64,000 nucleotides of DNA. Origin: Sphaerochaetaceae bacterium. Its GTDB lineage: Bacteria; Spirochaetota; Spirochaetia; Sphaerochaetales; Sphaerochaetaceae. Every line of letters begins with the position of its first letter. Within the stretch, counting starts at the first letter, position 1. Below, piece after piece: positions 1 through 6,551 of the stretch. The position numbers and the translations under genes were made by a program. The DNA is taken from NCBI GenBank assembly GCA_028532765.1, contig JAQQAR010000093.1:62001-126000 (forward strand), given 5' to 3'. The notes beneath the pieces are model-generated. The model saw nothing but the letters and a program-made list of their open reading frames with translations. It had not been told where the DNA came from and did not search any database.

Positions 1-10
1 AAGGTATCCT

Positions 11-841
11 ATGTCCATTGAAATCACCACCCTTATTGAGAATACCCAAGGAGAACATACCGGCCTAATCACCGAGCATGGACTCTCTTTTTTAATTGAA
101 ACGGAAATAACAAGCGTCCTCTTTGATACAGGACGCAGTAATGCTTTTCTCAAAAATGCCAAACTGTTAAGAAAACAATTGGATAGCGTAGATCATGTGG
201 TACTCAGTCATGGTCATTATGACCATAGTGGTGGGTTCCAATCATTTGTCCAATCACGGGAAGATAGGGCCTTTACCCTCCATACAGGACAGGGGTTCTT
301 TGCAGAAAAGTATGCACGTTTCAACGCTTCATACCAGTATCTTGGCAATGATTTTAGCCAGGACTACATCAAGGAACAGGGAATCACCCACAATACCATT
401 ACCGGGAAAACAGAAATTGCTCCTGGGGTATGGGCGCTTACCCATTTCAAACGAAATCATGCAGAGGAGACCATTCATCCAAGATTTGTTCTCAGGGAGC
501 AAGCAGGTTGGGTTGAAGACCGCTTTGATGATGAGGTGTTGTTGGTAGTTGAGACTAAAAAGGGTCTTGTCATGCTGGTGGGTTGTTCCCACCCAGGGAT
601 CCTGAACATGCTGGACTCTGTGCAACAAACCTTCAACAAGCCAGTTTATGCACTGCTGGGAGGGACTCACTTGGTCGAGGCAGATAGTTCAAGGACTGCT
701 CGAAGCATCCAGGTATTCCAGGAGAAGGGAATTGAGGTACTGGGTATCAACCATTGTTCTGGGGCAGAAGCCATCAATCTAGCTACCGAACATTCATCAA
801 TTCATTTCCATAATGGTACAGGTTCTTGCCTTATCCTGTAA
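11..841 (+). CDS. MBL-fold metallo-hydrolase
   Basis: A 276-residue protein of the metallo-beta-lactamase fold, in the branch often annotated as dihydropterin/ribofuranosylaminobenzene phosphate synthase-like. The metal-binding motif is H67-G-H69-Y-D71-H72 (SHGHYDHSGG). Further conserved histidines are H194 (GCSHPG), H220 (GGTH) and H248 (INHCSG). There is no signal peptide, so it should be a cytoplasmic di-zinc or di-iron hydrolase. The substrate cannot be read from sequence. A short AAGG lies before the ATG. The start of any operon lies left of the window. The GntP permease follows after 37 nt and is probably co-transcribed. Confidence 0.85.
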   Translation: MSIEITTLIENTQGEHTGLITEHGLSFLIETEITSVLFDTGRSNAFLKNAKLLRKQLDSVDHVVLSHGHYDHSGGFQSFVQSREDRAFTLHTGQGFFAEKYARFNASYQYLGNDFSQDYIKEQGITHNTITGKTEIAPGVWALTHFKRNHAEETIHPRFVLREQAGWVEDRFDDEVLLVVETKKGLVMLVGCSHPGILNMLDSVQQTFNKPVYALLGGTHLVEADSSRTARSIQVFQEKGIEVLGINHCSGAEAINLATEHSSIHFHNGTGSCLIL

Positions 842-878
842 GGATAGGGAAAACGATAGAGAGAGTAGGAGGAACGAT

Positions 879-2222
879 ATGGCAGGATGGTATTTATTTC
901 TGGTCATTATTGTCGCAGTTGTAGGAATGGTGCTTTTGATTTCACGGTTCAAGTGGCATCCATTCATTGTTCTGTTGCTTGCGGGATACTTTGTTGGAAT
1001 ACTGGGTGGAATGTCTGTTGATGATTTGATCAACACGCTCACCAGTGGTTTTGGCTCAATCCTTGGCAGCATCGGTATTGTCATCATTGCTGGTACCATC
1101 ATCGGTACAATTCTGGAAAAGACCGGTGCAGCACTGACGATGGCAAATTCAATTCTGGGACTGGTTGGAAAGAAGCGAGCTCCCCTGACCATGAGCCTAA
1201 CCGGCTACATTGTCAGTATCCCGGTTTTCTGTGACTCGGGCTTTGTAATCCTTTCCCCCATTAACCGCGCCCTTGCTGCAAAAAGTGGAGTTTCCCTGGC
1301 CGTCATGGCAACCTGCTTGAGTTCTGGCCTCTATGCAACCCACTGCCTTGTACCACCAACCCCGGGACCGATTATCATGGCAGGTACGTTGAATGCAGAT
1401 TTGGGCTTGGTAATTTTGGTAGGATTGCTGGTTTCCATTCCTGTTATGTTGGTTGGGTACCTCTATTCACTGAAGATTTCCAGCAAGTTCGATATCCCTG
1501 CAAACCCAGAGGTCTCTCTGGAAGAGTTGGTTGAAAAGTACGGAAAGCTACCCAATGCAATGCGTTCATTTGCTCCCATTCTGCTTCCCATCATCCTCAT
1601 TGCCCTTAAGTCTGTTGCAGATTTCCCCTCAGCACCGTTTGGAGAGAATGGGGCAAAGGCATTCTTTGACTTCATTGGCAACCCGGTAACCGCTCTCATT
1701 TTTGGTGTCGGCCTTGCAGTCACCTTGATACCCAAGAATGAAGGAAAGGGAACTGCTTTCTCCTGGATCAGTGATGGTATCCACAGTTCAGCCAGCATTC
1801 TGGCAATAACAGGTGCAGGTGGTGCTTTTGGTGCAGTTCTTAAGACCCTCCCGATTGCAGAAGTGCTCTCAGGTAGCTTGATGCAGTTGAATGCAGGTCT
1901 TCTCATTCCATTCATCATTGCAGCACTGCTCAAGAGCGCCATGGGTGCTTCCACGGTTGCCATGATTGTTACCAGTGCCATGCTCGCTCCCTTGATGGGA
2001 CAGCTTGGATGGACCAGTGAGATTGCAAAGGTGTTGGCTCTGCTGTCAATCGGAGCTGGATCAATGACGGTTTCCCATGCGAACGACAGTTACTTCTGGG
2101 TTGTGTCTCAGTTCTCCGATATGGACACTGCAACGGCATACAAGACGCAAACCGGTGTGACCTTGGTACAGGGTGTGACGACCATCACTATATTGATGAT
2201 CATCGGACTCTTTGTCCTTTAA
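879..2222 (+). CDS. GntP-family permease (gluconate/organic acid:H+ symporter type)
   Basis: A 447-residue polytopic inner-membrane protein of the GntP family. It has about 12 hydrophobic segments, a typical N-terminus (LISRFKWHPFIVLLLAGYFVGIL) and the family signature around TMSLTGYIVSIPVFCDSGFVIL. The start is the ATG directly after AGGAGGAACGAT; a longer in-frame extension upstream overlaps the previous gene and has no ribosome site. GntP members import gluconate, fructuronate, glycerate or related hydroxy-acids, and the substrate here is not determinable. It follows an MBL hydrolase, which might act in the same catabolic unit (inference). Confidence 0.88.
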   Translation: MAGWYLFLVIIVAVVGMVLLISRFKWHPFIVLLLAGYFVGILGGMSVDDLINTLTSGFGSILGSIGIVIIAGTIIGTILEKTGAALTMANSILGLVGKKRAPLTMSLTGYIVSIPVFCDSGFVILSPINRALAAKSGVSLAVMATCLSSGLYATHCLVPPTPGPIIMAGTLNADLGLVILVGLLVSIPVMLVGYLYSLKISSKFDIPANPEVSLEELVEKYGKLPNAMRSFAPILLPIILIALKSVADFPSAPFGENGAKAFFDFIGNPVTALIFGVGLAVTLIPKNEGKGTAFSWISDGIHSSASILAITGAGGAFGAVLKTLPIAEVLSGSLMQLNAGLLIPFIIAALLKSAMGASTVAMIVTSAMLAPLMGQLGWTSEIAKVLALLSIGAGSMTVSHANDSYFWVVSQFSDMDTATAYKTQTGVTLVQGVTTITILMIIGLFVL

Positions 2223-2279
2223 TGACTGAGAAAAGTGGTGGTGTTGGGCTGATACCCAGCATCACTATCTGGGGGAATT

Positions 2280-2912
2280 ATGGATCCAATAAAATGGTAT
2301 TATCAGCGAAGGATGCTTAATGCAATGGTGCAGAACAAATGGGAGGAGGCTGAGAGCTTCACCCACAAGCTCATAAACCATGAGGGGCCCTCCATGGGGT
2401 TGCATTATAATCTTGCCCTGATAGCGCTTGGCTCGGGGGACAAGGAAAAAGCCTATGATGTTTTGGTAAAGGCCGCCCTACGCTACGGAGAGAGCTTGCG
2501 TCTATGCCGTTTGCTTGGAGATATCGCCTACCTTTCCGGAAAAGGGGAGGAAGCAATACACTGGTATGCATCCGCCTTGGCCGATGATCCATCTGAAAAA
2601 GAGGAATACCTGATGAGGCTCCGCTTGGATTTGCTCTCCTCTGAAAAAAACTATACCAAGGCTTTAGATGCATGTGCCCTTCTTCCTGAGGCTGAAAAAC
2701 GTATGGTCTCTGATCCTGAAGATGCGCGTTCATTATATGAACGCATCGTAAAAGAGGACCCCTCACAGGCGGAAGCATGGAACAGTCTTGGATGCCTGGC
2801 ACTTGATCACTTCAATGACAAGAGGTCAGCAATTGAGTTCTTCACCAGAACTTTGGAGTTGGTTGATCATCAAGGAGCAGCCAAGAACCTGGCACGTGCC
2901 CGGAAAGCCTGA
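2280..2912 (+). CDS. TPR-repeat protein
   Basis: A 210-residue soluble protein made of tetratricopeptide-like helical repeats. Examples are LHYNLALIALGSGDKEKAYDVL, LCRLLGDIAYLSGKGEEAIHWY and AWNSLGCLALDHFNDKRSAIEFF. No signal peptide or catalytic domain is visible, so it is probably a protein-protein interaction scaffold. GGGGGA precedes the ATG. It ends one base before the stop of the convergent rlmE. Function unknown. Confidence 0.8.
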   Translation: MDPIKWYYQRRMLNAMVQNKWEEAESFTHKLINHEGPSMGLHYNLALIALGSGDKEKAYDVLVKAALRYGESLRLCRLLGDIAYLSGKGEEAIHWYASALADDPSEKEEYLMRLRLDLLSSEKNYTKALDACALLPEAEKRMVSDPEDARSLYERIVKEDPSQAEAWNSLGCLALDHFNDKRSAIEFFTRTLELVDHQGAAKNLARARKA

Positions 2913-3518
2913 TCAGGAATCCTTCCTGTCCAACCCCACCAGATAAATCTCAAATGAGTCATCCCTACAGGCCTTTGGCTTGTAGGGTTTTACTTTATTG
3001 AAGAGAGTTCTCATCAATTGCAGGAGTTCAACCTGTCCTCCACCCTGAAAGATCTTCACTACAAGATTTCCATGGGGCTTCAGATGGTCTTTTGCAAGAT
3101 AGATGACCTGTTCTGCGAGGTTCTCACTCCTGGCCGTATCGACACTTCTGTTTCCCATCGTCATAGGAGCTGCATCGCTGATGATTGCATTATACGGACC
3201 ATGTTGCACCAAGATTTCCCTGATATCCTTCGAGAACGCATCACCCACATACGCGGTGACCGTTGGAGGTACTGGATTCAGGTTCAAGGGATTCAAGTCA
3301 ACAGCTATGATGCTTCCTTTTCCCTTGATGAGGTTTCTGTGTGTATATAATGTCCACGATCCGGGAGCTGCTCCGACATCCAATACGGAGTCCCCACTCT
3401 TGACCAGGTTAAAGTGCTGTTGTAGCTCTTCCAGTTTATAGACGGAGCGAGCTGGATAGCCTTCCTTGTGTGCTCGTTTAGTATAGGAGTCTGCACGGTC
3501 TCTTCTGCTTGTTGCCAT
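2913..3518 (-). CDS. rlmE: 23S rRNA 2'-O-ribose U2552 methyltransferase RlmE (FtsJ/RrmJ)
   Basis: A 201-residue FtsJ-family methyltransferase. The catalytic tetrad K28-D115-K155-E190 is intact (YKLEEL, ISDAAP, VKIFQGG, SFEIYL). The SAM-binding motif is LDVGAAPGSW at 46-55. The length is typical of RlmE, which methylates U2552 of 23S rRNA during late 50S assembly. No Shine-Dalgarno is seen. A TATAGT box ends 6 nt before the ATG, so the mRNA may be leaderless. The gene lies directly downstream of the two sRNA genes on the same strand, so read-through from them is possible. Confidence 0.93.
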   Translation of the reverse strand: MATSRRDRADSYTKRAHKEGYPARSVYKLEELQQHFNLVKSGDSVLDVGAAPGSWTLYTHRNLIKGKGSIIAVDLNPLNLNPVPPTVTAYVGDAFSKDIREILVQHGPYNAIISDAAPMTMGNRSVDTARSENLAEQVIYLAKDHLKPHGNLVVKIFQGGGQVELLQLMRTLFNKVKPYKPKACRDDSFEIYLVGLDRKDS

Positions 3519-3524
3519 GATCCA

Positions 3525-3553
3525 ACTATACCAAACTATTGAAAGAGTCGGAA
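3525..3553 (-). promoter_or_regulatory. rlmE promoter, leaderless type
   Basis: On the minus strand: a weak -35 TTCCGA, a 17-nt spacer and a -10 TATAGT, then 6 nt to the ATG. The expected start point coincides with the start codon. Confidence 0.5.
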
Positions 3554-3556
3554 GAG

Positions 3557-3660
3557 CATAAAGATGGTGCCAGCGGTATTGTGGGGTGGGGAGAGAGAAC
3601 CGCTGGCACCAAAGAAATCACACTTTAAGGAGGTTTGAAAAAAACTGTTGCTCTGTTCTG
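3557..3660 (-). ncRNA. Candidate sigma-54-dependent sRNA, copy 1
   Basis: Predicted transcript of about 104 nt. It begins about 12 nt after a -12 element (start near 3660) and ends at a perfect 11-bp stem (GGTGCCAGCGG at 3610-3600 with its complement at 3576-3566) followed by AUCUUU. The first ~35 nt (AGAACAGAGCAACAG, a U7 run, then CCUCCUU) are nearly identical to copy 2. The hairpin loop of 23 nt is C-rich (CUCUCCCCACCCC). The reverse complement of the 5' part resembles an SD plus start codon plus AAA codons. No conserved ORF exists on either strand. The 3' U-tract is weak, so the exact end is uncertain. Confidence 0.6.
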
Positions 3661-3670
3661 TCTATAGTAA

Positions 3671-3687
3671 TGCAACTAGTGTGCCAA
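3671..3687 (-). promoter_or_regulatory. Sigma-54 (-24/-12) promoter of sRNA copy 1
   Basis: The minus strand reads TTGGCACACTAGTTGCA. The GG and GC doublets have the required 10-bp spacing, and the match to TGGCAC-N5-TTGCA is very close. It lies at the same position relative to the sRNA 5' end as the promoter of copy 2. Confidence 0.75.
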
Positions 3688-3762
3688 TTATAAAAAACAT
3701 TACAAAAAGTAGTTAAATATCACTATTGGTAAATATACTTATAAGTGCAAGCGAGTGCAACG

Positions 3763-3781
3763 GTGTGAAAAATTGTTACAC
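3763..3781. promoter_or_regulatory. Putative enhancer (UAS) palindrome for sRNA copy 1
   Basis: GTGTGAAAAATTGTTACAC is 19 bp long, with half sites GTGTG and (C/T)ACAC. It is centred about 112 bp upstream of the predicted start. The same GTGTG-N9-YACAC architecture recurs upstream of copy 2. It differs from the Psp-type palindromes, so a different enhancer-binding protein is expected. Confidence 0.45.
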
Positions 3782-3809
3782 TATTTCAAAATTTCACAGA
3801 TGTTGGTCC

Positions 3810-3902
3810 AAAAAGTAGGGTGCCAAAAGAGGTTTGGGGAAAATCTCTTGGCACCCTGTCGGTATAAAAGGAGGAGTATGAAAAAAATGTTGCTCTGTTC
3901 TA
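3810..3902 (-). ncRNA. Candidate sigma-54-dependent sRNA, copy 2
   Basis: Predicted transcript of about 93 nt from a start near 3902 to a strong intrinsic terminator. The stem pairs GGGTGCCAAGAG (3855-3844) with 3831-3818 and is followed by UACUUUUU. The 5' region is near-identical to copy 1: AGAACAGAGCAACA, U7, then CAUACUCCUCCUUUU. The hairpin loop again carries UUUUCCCC. On the opposite strand the same DNA looks like AAAAGGAGGAGT-ATG-AAAAAAA. The reading frame after that ATG is not shared with copy 1, which carries a 1-nt difference, so I favour an RNA product over a peptide. Confidence 0.65.
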
Positions 3903-3910
3903 CTCATAAC

Positions 3911-3929
3911 AATGCAATAAGCGTGCCAA
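3911..3929 (-). promoter_or_regulatory. Sigma-54 (-24/-12) promoter of sRNA copy 2
   Basis: The minus strand reads TTGGCACGCTTATTGCATT, a perfect match to the TGGCACG-N4-TTGCA consensus with correct GG-N10-GC spacing. Confidence 0.85.
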
Positions 3930-3979
3930 GAGCAAAACCGGGAATAGAGCGTTCAAATGGGAGTAGTGGTGGGAAAAGA

Positions 3980-3998
3980 GTGTGCATTGCTTTCACAC
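3980..3998. promoter_or_regulatory. Putative enhancer (UAS) palindrome for sRNA copy 2
   Basis: GTGTGCATTGCTTTCACAC sits inside the longer perfect inverted repeat GAGTGTG-N9-CACACTC (3978-4000). It is centred about 87 bp upstream of the predicted sRNA start. It has the same spacing and half sites as the palindrome upstream of copy 1. Confidence 0.5.
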
Positions 3999-4027
3999 TC
4001 ACAAAAAGGTGTGCAAATTTTGCTCAA

Positions 4028-4054
4028 TTGACGTTGGCTCCTTCCCTATATACT
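4028..4054 (+). promoter_or_regulatory. Rhomboid gene promoter
   Basis: TTGACG, a 15-nt spacer, then TATACT. The -10 box ends 2 nt before one possible ATG (4057) and 8 nt before the other (4063). No SD is present, so the message has little or no leader. Confidence 0.45.
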
Positions 4055-4062
4055 GTATGTTT

Positions 4063-4701
4063 ATGAAAAAGAGTACTATTTTAAACCGGAGATTCCGGGA
4101 TACTACCTATAAAAATGTTACGCTCAAGTTGGTTATCATCAACGTCTTGGTGTATTTCCTCACATCGATGGTCTACCCAAGGCTTACCTACTATCTTGCA
4201 ATGATACCTTCCCTGGTGTTGGGTGGATATCTCTGGCAACCTTTTACCTACATGTTTGTGCATGGAGGGTTCAGTCATCTGCTATTCAACATGCTGAGCC
4301 TTTTCATCTTTGGTTCGATGGTTGAACGTAGGGTAGGAAGCAAGGAGTTTCTCCTGTTCTATCTCCTGACTGGTTTGTTTAGTGGCATTGTCAGTTTCTT
4401 CAGTTACTATCTTGCCGGAACAAATGTCATCCTTGTGGGTGCATCGGGAGCTATCTACGGGGTGCTCTTGATGTTCGCAGTCTTCTATCCTTACTCGGTA
4501 ATCTTCGTCTTTGGTCTCATTCCCATCAGAGCCCCGATTCTGGTCATCTTGTATGCTCTCATTGAGCTTTCCAGCCATGTATTTGGAGCTGGGGGAAATG
4601 TGGCACACCTTACCCATCTCAGTGGTTTGATATTCGGGTACCTGTACTGCAGGATCCGTATGAGGATCAATCCTCTGGAAGTATTCAGGCGAACGCTTTA
4701 G
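4063..4701 (+). CDS. Rhomboid family intramembrane serine protease
   Basis: A 212-residue membrane protein with six hydrophobic segments. The catalytic pair is visible: S128 in GASGA and H185 in AHLTHLSGLIFG. An oxyanion-type N76 lies in HLLFNMLSL. It cleaves transmembrane segments of membrane proteins; the substrate is unknown. A second in-frame ATG lies 6 nt upstream. A longer GTG start at 3982 would add a hydrophilic His/Cys-rich extension lying over the sRNA control region, and is rejected. The stop overlaps the convergent adenosine deaminase stop by 4 nt. Confidence 0.88.
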   Translation: MKKSTILNRRFRDTTYKNVTLKLVIINVLVYFLTSMVYPRLTYYLAMIPSLVLGGYLWQPFTYMFVHGGFSHLLFNMLSLFIFGSMVERRVGSKEFLLFYLLTGLFSGIVSFFSYYLAGTNVILVGASGAIYGVLLMFAVFYPYSVIFVFGLIPIRAPILVILYALIELSSHVFGAGGNVAHLTHLSGLIFGYLYCRIRMRINPLEVFRRTL

Positions 4702-5783
4702 TCCTGAAGATTGTACTTCTGGCGAATCTCAGCATATTGTTGCTTGATCACATCATAGATGATTGAGAGTTTCTGGTCATGATGGATGAAAGCGGACTTC
4801 ATCGCATTGATCGTGATCTTCTCAAGGTCCCGGATGGTCAGGTTGTAGTATTGGACTGCAAGCTCCATCTCCTTGGTTAGCGTGGTATCACTCATCAAGC
4901 GGTTATCACTGCAGAGGAATACCCTGAACTTGTTTCTGAAGAGGATGGGGAAGGGGTGACTGTCATAATCCTTCACAGCCCCTGTCCCAACATTGCTGGT
5001 AAGACACATCTCCATCGGTATTCTCCGGTCAAGGATGAAGGCTGCAAGAGAACCCATTTTCTCGATTCTTGTTCCTTCAATCCCCATATCCTCCACCAAG
5101 CGTACGCCATGCCCGATACGGTGAGCGCCACACAGTTGCACAGCTTGCCAGATGGATTCTACCCCAAAGGCTTCTCCTGCATGGATGGTTATATTGAAGT
5201 TCTTGCTTCTGATGAATTGAAATGCATCAAGATGCTTCTTGGCAGGGTAGCCAATCTCATCGCCGGCAAGGTCGAATCCAACAACACCACGGTCTGCAAA
5301 GGCCACAGCAAGTTCTGCAATGCTCTTGCTGACACTCGGTGATTGGTTGCGCATGGCGCAAAGGATCAGTCCAGTGGGCATTCCCGTTTTTCGTGTTCCT
5401 TGTTGTAGGCCGTCAAGTACAGCTTGTACCGCTTCTTCCAAGGACAGTCCGTCCTCTGTGTGAAGGATTGGAGCAAACCGGATCTCTGCATAGCATACGT
5501 TTTCAGCAGCAAGATCTTCTACAGCCTCAAAGGCAACACGATGCAATGCTGCACTGTTCTGCATGACCTTGGTGGTCAAGGCAAAAGACTCAAGGTATAG
5601 GGAAAGACTTTTCTGTTTGCCTCCCCTGACAAACCACTGGTGGAGTTCTTCTGGGTCCTCAGTGGGAAGGGTAATGCCTTGTGACTTGGCCAGGCTAATA
5701 ATGGTCTGGATTCTCAACCCTCCATCAAGGTGGTCATGGAGTTCTACTTTTGGGACTTGTTTAATGATTTCCTTGGTTACCAT
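4698..5783 (-). CDS. add: Adenosine deaminase
   Basis: A ~361-residue metallo-deaminase that converts adenosine to inosine in purine salvage. The zinc and catalytic motifs are all present: HDHLDGGLR near the N-terminus, HAGEAFG, HRIGHGVRL, and the C-terminal CSDNRLMSDTTL in place of the usual TDDP motif. Start choice is uncertain: no SD is visible, the TTG at 5825 and the ATGs at 5801 and 5783 are all in frame, and family alignment begins near KEIIKQVPKVELHDH. I use 5783. Monocistronic between two convergent or divergent neighbours. Confidence 0.9.
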   Translation of the reverse strand: MVTKEIIKQVPKVELHDHLDGGLRIQTIISLAKSQGITLPTEDPEELHQWFVRGGKQKSLSLYLESFALTTKVMQNSAALHRVAFEAVEDLAAENVCYAEIRFAPILHTEDGLSLEEAVQAVLDGLQQGTRKTGMPTGLILCAMRNQSPSVSKSIAELAVAFADRGVVGFDLAGDEIGYPAKKHLDAFQFIRSKNFNITIHAGEAFGVESIWQAVQLCGAHRIGHGVRLVEDMGIEGTRIEKMGSLAAFILDRRIPMEMCLTSNVGTGAVKDYDSHPFPILFRNKFRVFLCSDNRLMSDTTLTKEMELAVQYYNLTIRDLEKITINAMKSAFIHHDQKLSIIYDVIKQQYAEIRQKYNLQD

Positions 5784-5899
5784 GGGTTTATCATACTGCA
5801 TATATGTGTGATGAATCAAATCCAAAAGAATGCAAAAGGATCACAGAGCGATGAAATTAGGTGAAAACTGGGTACAAGACTGTACAATTTTGAGAAAAA

Positions 5900-5927
5900 T
5901 TGGGATACTGCCTATAGTAAGTATAAT
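5900..5927 (+). promoter_or_regulatory. Promoter of the ankyrin gene
   Basis: TTGGGA, a 16-nt spacer, then TATAAT. It is followed by an AAGGAG ribosome site (5941-5946) before the ATG at 5958. Confidence 0.65.
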
Positions 5928-5957
5928 TCAAATAATGAGTAAGGAGATATTCTGCAT

Positions 5958-6470
5958 ATGTCAAAACGAGAAGAGACTCTGAACAAAAAATTGCTGGCGG
6001 CATCAGTTTCTGCTACCAAAGTGAAGGAAGTGAAAAGTCTACTTGAACAGGGTGCAGACATTCATACCCAGAATGAGTGGGGTCTTACTCCTATTATGCT
6101 GGCTTCTCAATATAATTCGTCAGTGAATGTACTGAAGGTATTGTTGGAAGCAGGGGCAGATATTCAGGAGGCTGAACCCAAGTATCGCTCGAATGCACTT
6201 CACCTTGCAGCCAACAAGAGTACCAGTCCCAAGATCATTGAAGAATTGCTGAAAGCCGGTGCTGACCTGAATGCGCGAAACTATCTTGGGGAGACTGCCT
6301 TGATCATGGCAGTAAACACCAACCCTGAGACACGTGTTGTAACAGCCTTGCTGAAAGCCGGTGCTGATATCAATGCCCGTGACTACCAGGGCCACTCAGT
6401 GCTTGAATATGCCAAAGCAGCAAAGCGCACCTATATTATCAATCAGTTGAAGAAGATGGGTGCCAACTAA
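5958..6470 (+). CDS. Ankyrin-repeat protein
   Basis: A 170-residue soluble protein built of about four ankyrin repeats of ~33 residues. Examples are VKSLLEQGADIHTQNEWGLTPIM, LKVLLEAGADIQ, IEELLKAGADLNARNYLGETAL and VTALLKAGADINARDYQGHS. No signal peptide and no enzymatic domain. It is a protein-binding module with an unknown partner. It has its own promoter, SD and terminator, so it is monocistronic. Confidence 0.9.
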   Translation: MSKREETLNKKLLAASVSATKVKEVKSLLEQGADIHTQNEWGLTPIMLASQYNSSVNVLKVLLEAGADIQEAEPKYRSNALHLAANKSTSPKIIEELLKAGADLNARNYLGETALIMAVNTNPETRVVTALLKAGADINARDYQGHSVLEYAKAAKRTYIINQLKKMGAN

Positions 6471-6496
6471 CACATTTTCATCCCAGAAATACAACA

Positions 6497-6535
6497 ATCC
6501 CCTGATCAATGCATATTGACCAGGGGATATTTATT
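6497..6535 (+). terminator. Terminator of the ankyrin gene
   Basis: ATCCCCTG pairs with CAGGGGAT, with an inner TCAAT/ATTGA pairing, followed by ATTTATTT. It may also serve the convergent proS. Confidence 0.75.
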
Positions 6536-6551
6536 TCTCTAGGTTCTCGAT

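Noticed and set aside
3982-4062. GTG start at 3982 for the rhomboid protease
   Set aside because: It would begin inside the enhancer palindrome and upstream of the gene's -10 box, and would add an extension not typical of rhomboids.
3755-4066. Plus-strand ORFs over the sRNA block, including a plausible start AAAAGGAGGAGT-ATG-AAAAAAATG at 3880
   Set aside because: The two cassette copies differ by a 1-nt indel right after the start, so the frame is not conserved; copy 1 would encode only about ten residues. Sigma-54 promoters and terminator polarity both favour the minus strand.
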